Below are positions 30,746 to 38,608 of a stretch of DNA of 64,000 nt, one piece after another (position 1 is the first letter of the stretch; the number at the start of each line of letters is the position of its first letter). The notes beneath the pieces were generated by a model. That model saw only the letters and a program-made list of their open reading frames with translations. It searched no databases and had not been told where the DNA came from. Origin of the DNA: Variovorax sp. OV329 (lineage in GTDB: Bacteria; Pseudomonadota; Gammaproteobacteria; Burkholderiales; Burkholderiaceae_C); the NCBI RefSeq assembly GCF_900114785.1, contig NZ_FOUG01000012.1, positions 122,319 to 186,318 of the forward strand. Direction: 5' to 3'. A program made the position numbers and the translations under genes.

Positions 30746-31711
30746 ATGACCCTGACCGAACTCAAATACATCGTTGCAGTGGCTCGCGAGCGGCATTTCG
30801 GCAAGGCCGCAGAAGCCTGTTTCGTCTCGCAACCCACCCTGTCGGTGGCCATCAAGAAGCTGGAAGACGAGCTGGAAGTCAAGCTCTTCGAGCGCAGCGC
30901 CGGCGAAGTCACCGTCACCCCGCTGGGCGAGCAGATCGTGCAGCAGGCGCAGAGCGTGCTCGACCAGGCGGCCAGCATCAAGGAGATCGCCAAGCGCGGA
31001 AAGGACCCGCTGGCCGGCCCGCTCAAGCTGGGCGTGATCTACACCATCGGCCCCTACCTGCTGCCCGACCTGGTGCGCCAGAACATCTCGCGCACGCCGC
31101 AGATGCCGCTGATGCTGCAGGAGAACTTCACCGCCAAGCTGCTGGACATGCTGCGCGCCGGCGAGATCGACGCCGCCATCATGGCCGAGCCTTTTCCCGA
31201 CGCGGGCCTGGCGATCGCGCCGCTGTACGACGAGCCCTTCGTGGCGGCGGTTCCCTCGCACCATGAACTTGCGCAGAAGGAGTCCGTCACTTCCGACGAA
31301 CTCAAGAGCGAGACCATGCTGCTGCTGGGCACCGGCCACTGCTTCCGCGACCACGTGCTGGAGGTGTGCCCGGAGTTCGCGCGCTTCTCCAGCAATGCCG
31401 AAGGCATCCGCAAGAGCTTCGAGGGCTCCTCGCTGGAGACCATCAAGCACATGGTGGCCGCGGGCATGGGCGTGACCCTGGTGCCGCGCCTGTCGGTGCC
31501 GCCGGAGTCGCTCAAGCCCCGGCCCAAGAGCCGCCGCGAGCCCGAGGCGCTGGTGCGCTACCTGCCGGTGCGCGACGCCGAGGGCCGCGAGCCGCCCACG
31601 CGCCGCGTGGTGCTGGCCTGGCGCCGCAGCTTCACCCGCTACGAAGCCATCGCCGCGCTGCGCAACGCGATCTACGCGTGCGAACTGCCCGGCGTGCAGC
31701 GGCTGTCATGA
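30746..31711 (+). CDS. oxyR: Peroxide-sensing LysR-type regulator OxyR
   Basis: 321 residues. The N-terminal winged HTH (MTLTELKYIVAVARERHFGK, FVSQPTLSVAIKKLEDEL) is followed by the LysR effector domain. The redox pair falls exactly on the E. coli numbering: Cys199 and Cys208 in GTGHCFRDHVLEVC. Peroxide forms the disulfide and switches DNA contacts. The dps gene follows 121 bp downstream, a common OxyR target. Both are preceded by recG on the same strand. Confidence 0.96.
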   Translation: MTLTELKYIVAVARERHFGKAAEACFVSQPTLSVAIKKLEDELEVKLFERSAGEVTVTPLGEQIVQQAQSVLDQAASIKEIAKRGKDPLAGPLKLGVIYTIGPYLLPDLVRQNISRTPQMPLMLQENFTAKLLDMLRAGEIDAAIMAEPFPDAGLAIAPLYDEPFVAAVPSHHELAQKESVTSDELKSETMLLLGTGHCFRDHVLEVCPEFARFSSNAEGIRKSFEGSSLETIKHMVAAGMGVTLVPRLSVPPESLKPRPKSRREPEALVRYLPVRDAEGREPPTRRVVLAWRRSFTRYEAIAALRNAIYACELPGVQRLS

Positions 31712-31734
31712 GCGCGCTGCACAGTTGATTGCAT

Positions 31735-31750
31735 CGCGACCATAGTCGCG
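31735..31750 (+). promoter_or_regulatory. Inverted repeat between oxyR and dps
   Basis: CGCGAC, 4-nt loop CATA, GTCGCG: a perfect 6-bp stem without a T-run, 24 bp after the oxyR stop. It may be an RNA hairpin or a binding site in the dps promoter region. Confidence 0.35.
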
Positions 31751-31832
31751 GGCTGGTTGCAGCAGCACGCCGGGGCTTCTACAGTTGCCTCTTTCTTCCA
31801 CAACCAAGCACCAGAGAAGGGAACGCCACGCC

Positions 31833-32429
31833 ATGGCCAAAGCACCGAAGAAGACGAAATCCTCCCCCATCGCGAAGTCGCCCGCATCGTCGGCGGGCAA
31901 GGTGCCCGTGAAGGGCGGCACCCGCGTGGCCGAGGAATCGGGCAGCCGCAGCGCGCCGATCATCAACATCGGCATCGAGCGCCAGGACCGCGCTGCCATC
32001 GCCGAGGGGCTTTCCCGCGTGCTGGCCGACACGTACACCCTGTACCTGACCACGCACAACTTCCACTGGAACGTGACCGGCCCGCACTTCAACTCGCTGC
32101 ATGCGATGTTCATGGCGCAGTACACCGAGCTGTGGACGTCCACCGACGTGATCGCCGAGCGCATCCGCGCCCTGGGCCACTACGCGCCGGGCTCGTACGC
32201 AGAGTTCAGCAAGATCGCCACCGTGCCCGACGTGCCGGAGCATCCGCCCAAGGCCATGGAGATGGTGCGCATCCTGGTGAAGGGCCACGAGACCGTGTCG
32301 CGCATTGCGCGCGAGTTCATCCCGGTGGCCGAGGAAGCCGGCGACGACCCGACGGCCGACATGCTGACGGCCCGCTGCACGGTGCACGACCAGACCGCCT
32401 GGATGCTGCGTTCGCTGCTGGAGGAGTAA
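31833..32429 (+). CDS. dps: Dps-family DNA-binding ferritin-like protein
   Basis: 198 residues from the ATG at 31833 with AGAAGGGA upstream. The ferritin-like four-helix bundle starts near residue 55. Ferroxidase ligands between subunits are in THNFHWNVTGPHF (His) and the helix MFMAQYTELWTSTDVIAERI (Asp/Glu). The first 50 residues are rich in Lys, Ser and Ala (MAKAPKKTKSSPIAKSPASS), longer than the E. coli tail and probably the DNA-binding part. It sequesters iron and protects DNA from peroxide. The position behind oxyR suggests OxyR control. Confidence 0.95.
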   Translation: MAKAPKKTKSSPIAKSPASSAGKVPVKGGTRVAEESGSRSAPIINIGIERQDRAAIAEGLSRVLADTYTLYLTTHNFHWNVTGPHFNSLHAMFMAQYTELWTSTDVIAERIRALGHYAPGSYAEFSKIATVPDVPEHPPKAMEMVRILVKGHETVSRIAREFIPVAEEAGDDPTADMLTARCTVHDQTAWMLRSLLEE

Positions 32430-32432
32430 GCC

Positions 32433-33356
32433 TTGTCCCAGTCGATGCCGGCGGCAGCCGAGCGCGAGTCCGCGCCGTCATCGCCCGCCACGCCGCCCGC
32501 CCGCGGGCGGCTCGCGGCCTATCTCGACCTGATCCGCTGGAACCGTCCCGCCGGCTGGCTGCTGCTGCTGTGGCCCACGCTGAGCGCGCTGTGGTTCGCG
32601 GCGGACGGCTGGCCGGGCTGGCACCTGCTGGCGGTGTTCGTGCTGGGCACCATCCTCATGCGCAGCGCAGGCTGCTGCGTCAACGACGTGGCCGACCGCG
32701 ACTTCGACCGCCACGTCAAGCGCACCGCCGCGCGGCCGGTGACCAGTGGCGAGGTCTCGGTGCGCGAGGCGCTGGGGCTGGGCGCGGTGCTGGCGCTGGT
32801 GGCCTTCGGCCTGGTGCTCACCACCAACCTGGCCACAGTGCTGTGGTCCTTCGCCGCGCTGGCGGTGACGCTGTTCTATCCCTTTGCCAAGCGCATCCTC
32901 GCCATTCCACAGGCGGTGCTGGGCATCGCCTTCAGCTTCGGCATCCCGATGGCCTTCGCGGCGGTGACCGGCCAGGTGCCCGGCTTCGCCTGGCTGTTGC
33001 TGGCGGGCAACCTGTTCTGGGTGCTGGCCTACGACACCGAGTACGCCATGGTCGACCGCGACGACGACCTGAAGATCGGCATGAAGACCTCGGCCATCAC
33101 CTTCGGCAGTTTCGACGTGGCGGCGGTGATGGCGAGCTACGCGCTGTTCCTGGCCGTGTGGGCCTGGGCCGGTGCCAGCCGCGGGCTGGGCGTTGTGTTC
33201 TACCTGGGCATCGCGGCGGCGCTGGGCCAGGCCGCCTGGCACTGGCAGCTCATCCGCGCACGCACGCGCGAAGGCTGCTTCAAGGCCTTTCGGCTGAACC
33301 ACTGGCTGGGCTTCACAGTGTTCGCCGGCGTGGTGGCCGGCTACCTGCTGCGCTGA
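32433..33356 (+). CDS. ubiA: 4-Hydroxybenzoate polyprenyltransferase
   Basis: 307 residues, TTG start 3 bp after the dps stop. Prenylates 4-hydroxybenzoate in ubiquinone synthesis at the inner membrane. The two Asp-rich, Mg-prenyl-diphosphate sites are visible: CCVNDVADRDFDRHVKRTAA and AYDTEYAMVDRDDDLKIGMK. About eight or nine membrane helices follow the usual pattern. The close spacing suggests co-transcription with dps. It converges on proC. Confidence 0.95.
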   Translation: MSQSMPAAAERESAPSSPATPPARGRLAAYLDLIRWNRPAGWLLLLWPTLSALWFAADGWPGWHLLAVFVLGTILMRSAGCCVNDVADRDFDRHVKRTAARPVTSGEVSVREALGLGAVLALVAFGLVLTTNLATVLWSFAALAVTLFYPFAKRILAIPQAVLGIAFSFGIPMAFAAVTGQVPGFAWLLLAGNLFWVLAYDTEYAMVDRDDDLKIGMKTSAITFGSFDVAAVMASYALFLAVWAWAGASRGLGVVFYLGIAAALGQAAWHWQLIRARTREGCFKAFRLNHWLGFTVFAGVVAGYLLR

Positions 33357-33367
33357 AAGAAAAGGCT

Positions 33368-34216
33368 TCAGCCGCGGCCGAACTCGTCGCCGAGCTCGGC
33401 CGCACGGCGCTGCGCCGCCCACAGGGCGCGCACGAAGGCGTCCTGCATGCCGTCCGCCTCCATCGAGCTGATCGCCGCATGGGTGGTGCCGCCCTTGGAA
33501 GTGACGCGCTGGCGCATCAGCTCGAGCGGGTCCTGGCTGCCGTGCGCCAGGGCGGCCGAGCCGCCGAAGGTGCCCACGGCCAGCTGCCGCGCCTGCGCTT
33601 CGCTCAGCCCCATCTGGACGCCGGCCTTCACCATGGCCTCCAGGTAGAAGAAGACGTAGGCCGGGCCGGAGCCGGAGAGGGCGGTGACCGCGTCCAGCTG
33701 TTCCTCGCGTTCCAGCCAGAGCAGTTCGCCGGTGGGGCGCAGGACTGACTCCACCTGTTGCCGGTCGGCGTCCGTCACCTCGGCGGTGGCATACAGCGCC
33801 GTCATGCCCTTGCCGATCAGCGCCGGCGTGTTGGGCATGGCACGGGTCACGCGCTGCGTGCCCAGCCAGCGGGTGATGCTGTCCGTGCGGATGCCGGCGG
33901 CCACGCTGATATGAAGGGCCTCGCGCGCGAGGTCGGCGACGGGCTGCGCGGCCTCCTTGAAGGTCTGCGGCTTGACCGCCCAGACCACTGTCCGGCAGCC
34001 CCGGAGATCCGGCCCGGGAGCCGGGCTGGACGCCACGCCCAACTGCCGCTGAAGCTGGTCCCGCGCCGCTTCGAAGGGCTCGATGACGTGGATGGCGGCT
34101 GGCGCCATCCCTTGCTCGATCAGGCCGCCGATGATGGCGCTGGCCATGTTGCCGCCGCCGATGAAGGCGATGCGCTGGGCCGCCGAGGGCTGGCCGGAGG
34201 GTTGCGAGGTGCTCAT
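33368..34216 (-). CDS. proC: Pyrroline-5-carboxylate reductase
   Basis: 282 residues from the ATG at 34216. Reduces P5C to proline. The Rossmann fold begins RIAFIGGGNMASAIIGGLIE (NAD(P)H-binding GGGNM). The signature near the C-terminus is ALSGSGPAYVFFYLEAM and TSKGGTTHAAISSMEADG, the latter binding substrate and forming the dimer. It is divergent from the ribosomal operon, with 262 bp between the starts. Confidence 0.95.
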   Translation of the reverse strand: MSTSQPSGQPSAAQRIAFIGGGNMASAIIGGLIEQGMAPAAIHVIEPFEAARDQLQRQLGVASSPAPGPDLRGCRTVVWAVKPQTFKEAAQPVADLAREALHISVAAGIRTDSITRWLGTQRVTRAMPNTPALIGKGMTALYATAEVTDADRQQVESVLRPTGELLWLEREEQLDAVTALSGSGPAYVFFYLEAMVKAGVQMGLSEAQARQLAVGTFGGSAALAHGSQDPLELMRQRVTSKGGTTHAAISSMEADGMQDAFVRALWAAQRRAAELGDEFGRG

Positions 34217-34282
34217 GCAGGCGAGTTTAGGCTTGCCCGCCCCTGGGAACTGCGCCCCCGACGCTCGGCGCAACCGACCCAG

Positions 34283-34311
34283 TTGACAGCCCGCTCAACC
34301 CGTGCCACAAT
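34283..34311 (+). promoter_or_regulatory. Strong sigma-70 promoter for the spc ribosomal operon
   Basis: TTGACA (34283-34288, consensus), a 17-nt spacer, and CACAAT (34306-34311, four of six). It lies about 170 nt before the rplN ATG (34479), so the operon would have a long leader. No other gene is present in the 262-bp proC-rplN gap. Confidence 0.65.
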
Positions 34312-34478
34312 CGCTGGCTTCGCTTTGAAAAAGGCGGAGCTTTCAGCCCAATTGACGGCGCTTCGAGTGGTTCGAGGCGTCAACAGCGGGCCCAAGACTG
34401 ACTGAAGTCGGTTGCCAGCAGATGGGTGCAATGCCTCCTGCGGTGGTCGTGATCAGTACAAGTTGGGAACTAAGACAA

Positions 34479-34847
34479 ATGATCCAAACTGAATCCAGGC
34501 TCGAAGTGGCCGACAACACGGGCGCGAAATCCGTCCTGTGTATCAAGGTGCTTGGCGGCTCCAAGCGTCGCTATGCAAGCGTTGGTGACATCATCAAGGT
34601 GAGCATCAAGGAAGCCGCGCCCCGTGGCCGCGTCAAGAAGGGCGAAATCTACAGCGCCGTGGTGGTTCGCACCGCCAAGGGCATCCGCCGTGCAGACGGC
34701 TCGCTGGTGAAGTTCGACGGCAATGCCGCCGTGCTGCTCAACGCCAAGCTCGAACCCATCGGCACCCGCATCTTCGGCCCGGTCACGCGTGAACTGCGTA
34801 CCGAGAAGTTCATGAAGATCGTGTCGCTGGCTCCCGAAGTTCTCTAA
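34479..34847 (+). CDS. rplN: 50S ribosomal protein L14
   Basis: 122 residues, the exact family length, starting MIQTESRLEVADNTGAKSVL. Binds 23S rRNA at the subunit interface, where its C-terminus (RELRTEKFMKIVSLAPEVL) contacts 16S helix 14 and L19. First gene of the spc-type operon here. rpsQ (S17), which normally precedes it in E. coli, is absent upstream. Confidence 0.97.
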   Translation: MIQTESRLEVADNTGAKSVLCIKVLGGSKRRYASVGDIIKVSIKEAAPRGRVKKGEIYSAVVVRTAKGIRRADGSLVKFDGNAAVLLNAKLEPIGTRIFGPVTRELRTEKFMKIVSLAPEVL

Positions 34848-34859
34848 GGACACAACGCC

Positions 34860-35177
34860 ATGAACAAGATTCGCAAAGGCGACCAGGTCATCGTGTTGGC
34901 CGGGCGCGACAAGGGCAAGCGCGGCACCGTCACGCTGCGCAAGGACGATTCGCACCTCGTCATCGAGGGCATCAATCTCGTCAAGAAGCACACCAAGCCG
35001 AACCCCATGAAGGGTACGACCGGTGGCATCGTCGAGAAGTCCATGCCGATTCACCAATCCAATGTGGCGATCTTCAATGCCGCCACCGGCAAGGCTGATC
35101 GCGTGGGCATCAAGGTCACGGACGGCAAGCGCGTGCGCGTCTTCAAGTCCAGCGGCGACGAAATCAAGGTCGCCTAA
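34860..35177 (+). CDS. rplX: 50S ribosomal protein L24
   Basis: 105 residues. An assembly-initiator protein for the 50S subunit. The KOW motif is at the start (KIRKGDQVIVLAGRDKGKRG) and the conserved HTKPNPMKGTTGGIVEK lies mid-protein. It begins 12 bp after rplN, with rplE 11 bp on. Confidence 0.97.
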   Translation: MNKIRKGDQVIVLAGRDKGKRGTVTLRKDDSHLVIEGINLVKKHTKPNPMKGTTGGIVEKSMPIHQSNVAIFNAATGKADRVGIKVTDGKRVRVFKSSGDEIKVA

Positions 35178-35188
35178 GAGGTACGCAC

Positions 35189-35728
35189 ATGGCACGACTC
35201 CAACAACACTACCGCGAAAAGATCGCCAAGGACCTGACCGAGAAGTTCGGCTACAAGTCCCCGATGCAGGTCCCCCGCCTGACCAAGATCACGCTCAACA
35301 TGGGCGTGGGCGAGGCCGTGGCCGACAAGAAGGTGCTCGACAACGCCGTTGGCGATCTGACCAAGATCGCCGGCCAGAAGCCCGTCGTCACCAAGTCGAA
35401 GAAGGCCATCGCAGGCTTCAAGATCCGTGAACAACAGCCCATCGGCTGCATGGTGACCCTGCGCGGCGTTCAGATGTACGAATTCCTGGACCGCTTCGTG
35501 ACCGTGGCACTGCCGCGCGTTCGCGACTTCCGCGGTATCTCGGGCCGTGCCTTCGATGGCCGCGGCAACTACAACATCGGCGTCAAAGAACAGATCATCT
35601 TCCCCGAGATCGAGTACGACAAGGTCGATGCACTGCGTGGTCTGAACATCAGCATCACGACGACGGCCAAGACCGATGAAGAAGCCAAGGCGCTGCTCGC
35701 CGGCTTCCGTTTCCCGTTCAAGAACTGA
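35189..35728 (+). CDS. rplE: 50S ribosomal protein L5
   Basis: 179 residues, the usual length. Binds 5S rRNA in the central protuberance and contacts P-site tRNA. Conserved stretches are KITLNMGVGEAVADKKVLDN, IREQQPIGCMVTLRG, and GRGNYNIGVKEQIIFPEI. It sits between rplX and rpsN. Confidence 0.97.
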   Translation: MARLQQHYREKIAKDLTEKFGYKSPMQVPRLTKITLNMGVGEAVADKKVLDNAVGDLTKIAGQKPVVTKSKKAIAGFKIREQQPIGCMVTLRGVQMYEFLDRFVTVALPRVRDFRGISGRAFDGRGNYNIGVKEQIIFPEIEYDKVDALRGLNISITTTAKTDEEAKALLAGFRFPFKN

Positions 35729-35736
35729 GGTGATCT

Positions 35737-36042
35737 GTGGCTAAAGTAGCTTTGATCCAGCGCGAACTCAAGCGCGACAAACTGGCCGCCAAGTACGCTG
35801 CCAAGTACACCGAGCTGAAGGCGATCGCCAACGACGCGAAGAAGAGCGACGAAGAGCGCGCTGCCGCCCGTCTGGGCCTGCAGAAGCTCCCGCGCAACGC
35901 GAACCCCACGCGTCAGCGCAACCGTTGCGAAATCACCGGTCGCCCGCGCGGCACCTTCCGTCAATTCGGTCTGGCCCGCGCCAAGATCCGCGAACTGGCT
36001 TTCGCAGGCGACATCCCCGGTGTCACCAAGGCCAGCTGGTAA
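35737..36042 (+). CDS. rpsN: 30S ribosomal protein S14
   Basis: 101 residues with a GTG start and GAGGTG upstream. This is the long, zinc-independent form: RNRCEITGRPRG retains one Cys and there is no CxxC pair. The C-terminal FRQFGLARAKIRELAFAGDI is the 16S-binding part. Assembled in the 30S head. Confidence 0.96.
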   Translation: MAKVALIQRELKRDKLAAKYAAKYTELKAIANDAKKSDEERAAARLGLQKLPRNANPTRQRNRCEITGRPRGTFRQFGLARAKIRELAFAGDIPGVTKASW

Positions 36043-36062
36043 GCCAGGCAGGAGCAAACAAC

Positions 36063-36458
36063 ATGAGCATGAGTGATCCCATTGCCGACCTGCTGACGCG
36101 TATCCGCAACGCGCAGATGGTGGCGAAGCCCACCGTGTCGGTCCCGTCTTCCAAGGTGAAGATCGCGATCGCACAAGTCCTGAAGGACGAGGGCTACATC
36201 GACGGTTTCCAGGTCAAGACCGAAGCCGGCAAGAGCGAGCTTGAAATCTCGCTGAAGTACTACGCCGGCCGTCCGGTGATCGAGCGCATCGAGCGCGTGA
36301 GCCGTCCCGGCCTGCGCGTGTACAAGGCCAGCGCCGCGATCCCGCAGGTGCAGAACGGCCTGGGCGTCGCCATCGTGACCACGCCCCAGGGCGTGATGAC
36401 CGATCGCAAGGCCCGCGCCAATGGCGTCGGCGGCGAAGTGCTGTGCTACGTCGCCTGA
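36063..36458 (+). CDS. rpsH: 30S ribosomal protein S8
   Basis: 131 residues from the ATG at 36063 (MSMSDPIADLLTRIRNAQMV). Binds the central domain of 16S rRNA. In E. coli it also represses the spc operon by binding the rplE start region; whether that happens here was not tested. The C-terminal GVGGEVLCYVA is canonical. Confidence 0.97.
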   Translation: MSMSDPIADLLTRIRNAQMVAKPTVSVPSSKVKIAIAQVLKDEGYIDGFQVKTEAGKSELEISLKYYAGRPVIERIERVSRPGLRVYKASAAIPQVQNGLGVAIVTTPQGVMTDRKARANGVGGEVLCYVA

Positions 36459-36473
36459 TCGAGGAGCAAAAGA

Positions 36474-37007
36474 ATGTCCCGAGTAGGTAAATCGCCGGTC
36501 GCCATCCCGCAAGGCGTGGATGTGTCGATCAAGGAAGACCAGATCAGCGTCAAGGGCGCTGGTGGTCAACTGTCGCTGGCCAGCAACCCGCTGGTCATCG
36601 TCAAGAACAACGACGGCAAGCTGAGCTTTGCGCCGGCCAACGACTCGCGTGAAGCCAACGCGATGAGCGGCACGCTGCGCCAGCTGGTCAACAACATGGT
36701 GCTTGGCGTGACCAAGGGCTTCGAGAAGAAGCTGAACCTGGTGGGCGTGGGCTTCAAGGCCTCGGCGCAGGGCGCCAAGCTCAACCTCGCGGTTGGCTTC
36801 TCGCACCCGGTCGACATCGCCATGCCGCAAGGCATCACGGTGGCCACGCCGGTGCCGACCGAAATCATCATCAAGGGTGCCGATCGCCAACGTGTTGGCC
36901 AGATCGCCGCCGAGATCCGCGCTGTTCGTCCGCCCGAGCCCTACAAGGGCAAGGGGATCCGTTATTCGGACGAGAAGATCGTGATCAAAGAGACCAAGAA
37001 GAAGTAA
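36474..37007 (+). CDS. rplF: 50S ribosomal protein L6
   Basis: 177 residues. Two repeated alpha/beta domains. It binds 23S helix 97 near the factor-binding site. The start SRVGKSPVAIPQGVDVSIKE and the C-terminal signature RPPEPYKGKGIRYSDE are diagnostic. It is 15 bp after rpsH. Confidence 0.97.
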   Translation: MSRVGKSPVAIPQGVDVSIKEDQISVKGAGGQLSLASNPLVIVKNNDGKLSFAPANDSREANAMSGTLRQLVNNMVLGVTKGFEKKLNLVGVGFKASAQGAKLNLAVGFSHPVDIAMPQGITVATPVPTEIIIKGADRQRVGQIAAEIRAVRPPEPYKGKGIRYSDEKIVIKETKKK

Positions 37008-37021
37008 GGGGCAGCAAAATG

Positions 37022-37387
37022 ATGTTGACCAAGAAGGAACAGCGTCTTCGCCGCGCGCGCCAGACCCGCATTCGCATCGCGAACCAGGGTGTCGCCCGCC
37101 TGTCGGTGAACCGCACCAACCTGCACATCTACGCAACGGTCGTGTCCGAAGACGGCACCAAGGTGCTGGCCTCGGCCTCCACCGCCGAAGCCGAAGTGCG
37201 CTCGTCGCTGGGCGGCGCTGGCAAGGGCAGCAACACCGCTGCCGCCACGCTCGTCGGCAAGCGCATCGCCGAGAAGGCCAAGGCCGCCGGCGTCGAGAAG
37301 GTTGCATTCGACCGCGCTGGCTTCGCCTACCACGGCCGCGTCAAGGCCCTGGCCGACGCTGCCCGCGAAGCCGGTCTGCAGTTCTAA
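37022..37387 (+). CDS. rplR: 50S ribosomal protein L18
   Basis: 121 residues from the second of two adjacent ATG codons (37019 and 37022 are both possible). Binds 5S rRNA. Core motifs are LRRARQTRIRIANQGVARLS, LIGKRIAEKAKAAGV-like VGKRIAEKAKAAGVEKVAFD, and YHGRVKALADAAREAGLQF at the end. Confidence 0.96.
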   Translation: MLTKKEQRLRRARQTRIRIANQGVARLSVNRTNLHIYATVVSEDGTKVLASASTAEAEVRSSLGGAGKGSNTAAATLVGKRIAEKAKAAGVEKVAFDRAGFAYHGRVKALADAAREAGLQF

Positions 37388-37405
37388 CCGAATACGAGTA
37401 TCAAG

Positions 37406-37927
37406 ATGGCAAAGATTCAGGCAAGAACGCAGAACGAAGGCCCCGAGGACGGTCTGCGCGAGAAGATGATCGCGATCAACCGCGTCACCAAGGTGGTGAA
37501 GGGTGGTCGTATCCTCGGTTTCGCAGCGCTGACCGTGGTCGGTGACGGCGACGGCCGCGTCGGCATGGGCAAGGGCAAGTCCAAGGAAGTGCCCGCTGCC
37601 GTGCAGAAGGCAATGGAAGAAGCCCGTCGCAACCTGTTCAAGGGCGCGATCAAGAACGGTACGCTGCACCACGCCGTGCACGGTCACCACGGTGCCTCCA
37701 AGGTCGTGATGTACCCGGCCCCCAAGGGTACCGGCATCATCGCCGGCGGCCCGATGCGCGCCGTGTTCGAAGTGATGGGCATCACCGACGTCGTGGCCAA
37801 GAGCCACGGTTCGTCGAACCCCTACAACATGGTTCGCGCCACGCTGAACGGCCTGCGCAACGCTACGACGGCTTCCGAAGTCGCCGCCAAGCGTGGCCTG
37901 ACGGTCGAACAGCTGTTCACCGCCTAA
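37406..37927 (+). CDS. rpsE: 30S ribosomal protein S5
   Basis: 173 residues. Accuracy-related protein at the mRNA entry site. The double-stranded RNA-binding-like N-domain has INRVTKVVKGGRILGFAALT. The C-domain has AVFEVMGITDVVAKSHGSSN and NMVRATLNGL. The spectinomycin-binding loop region looks wild-type. Confidence 0.97.
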   Translation: MAKIQARTQNEGPEDGLREKMIAINRVTKVVKGGRILGFAALTVVGDGDGRVGMGKGKSKEVPAAVQKAMEEARRNLFKGAIKNGTLHHAVHGHHGASKVVMYPAPKGTGIIAGGPMRAVFEVMGITDVVAKSHGSSNPYNMVRATLNGLRNATTASEVAAKRGLTVEQLFTA

Positions 37928-37942
37928 GCCGGAGCATCCCAA

Positions 37943-38125
37943 ATGACGCAACAACAAACCGTCAAGGTGCAATTGGTTCGTAGCCCGATTGGCACCAAGC
38001 AATCGCATCGCGACACCGTTCGTGGCCTGGGCCTGCGCAAGCTCAACTCCGTGTCGGAGCTGCAGGACACGCCCGCCGTGCGCGGCATGATCAACAAGAT
38101 CAGCTACCTGGTCAAAGTGCTCTAA
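37943..38125 (+). CDS. rpmD: 50S ribosomal protein L30
   Basis: 60 residues, the short bacterial form. KVQLVRSPIGTKQSHRDTVR and LGLRKLNSVSEL are family-typical. It lies 15 bp after rpsE and before rplO, as in other spc operons. Confidence 0.96.
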   Translation: MTQQQTVKVQLVRSPIGTKQSHRDTVRGLGLRKLNSVSELQDTPAVRGMINKISYLVKVL

Positions 38126-38149
38126 ACAAGAGCTGCTGAGAGAGACGAT

Positions 38150-38581
38150 ATGGAACTCAATGGCATCAAGCCCGCTGCCGGCGCCAAGCACGCGAAGCGT
38201 CGCGTCGGTCGCGGCATCGGCTCCGGCCTGGGCAAGACCGCTGGCCGTGGTCACAAGGGTCAGAAGTCGCGTTCGGGCGGCTACCACAAGGTGGGCTTCG
38301 AAGGCGGTCAAATGCCTCTGCAGCGGCGCCTCCCCAAGCGCGGCTTCAAGTCGCAGACGCTGAAGTACAACGCCGAAGTCACCCTGGCCGCTCTCGAGCA
38401 GCTGGGCCTGGCCGAAGTCGACGTCCTGGCGCTGAAGCAAGCCGGCCTGGTGGGCCAGCTGGCCAAGGTGGTCAAGGTCGTGAAGTCGGGTGAACTCACC
38501 AAGTCCGTCAAGCTGACGGGCGTCGGCGCGACGGCAGGTGCCAAGGCTGCGATCGAAGCAGCCGGCGGCAGCGTCGCTTAA
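38150..38581 (+). CDS. rplO: 50S ribosomal protein L15
   Basis: 143 residues. A late-assembly core protein with a long Gly/Arg/Lys-rich N-terminal extension (KRRVGRGIGSGLGKTAGRGH, KGQKSRSGGYHKVGFEGGQM) that threads into 23S rRNA. The C-terminal globular part ends GATAGAKAAIEAAGGSV. secY follows 27 bp downstream. Confidence 0.97.
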   Translation: MELNGIKPAAGAKHAKRRVGRGIGSGLGKTAGRGHKGQKSRSGGYHKVGFEGGQMPLQRRLPKRGFKSQTLKYNAEVTLAALEQLGLAEVDVLALKQAGLVGQLAKVVKVVKSGELTKSVKLTGVGATAGAKAAIEAAGGSVA

Positions 38582-38608
38582 CCAGAAGCATTGAGCTGAA
38601 GGCAGTTC

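Noticed and set aside
27451..31026. A 1191-codon minus-strand frame spanning queA and beyond
   Set aside because: Only the queA part (27451-28494) is conserved. The rest is the antisense of recG with His/Gln/Arg-rich composition typical of high-GC shadow frames.
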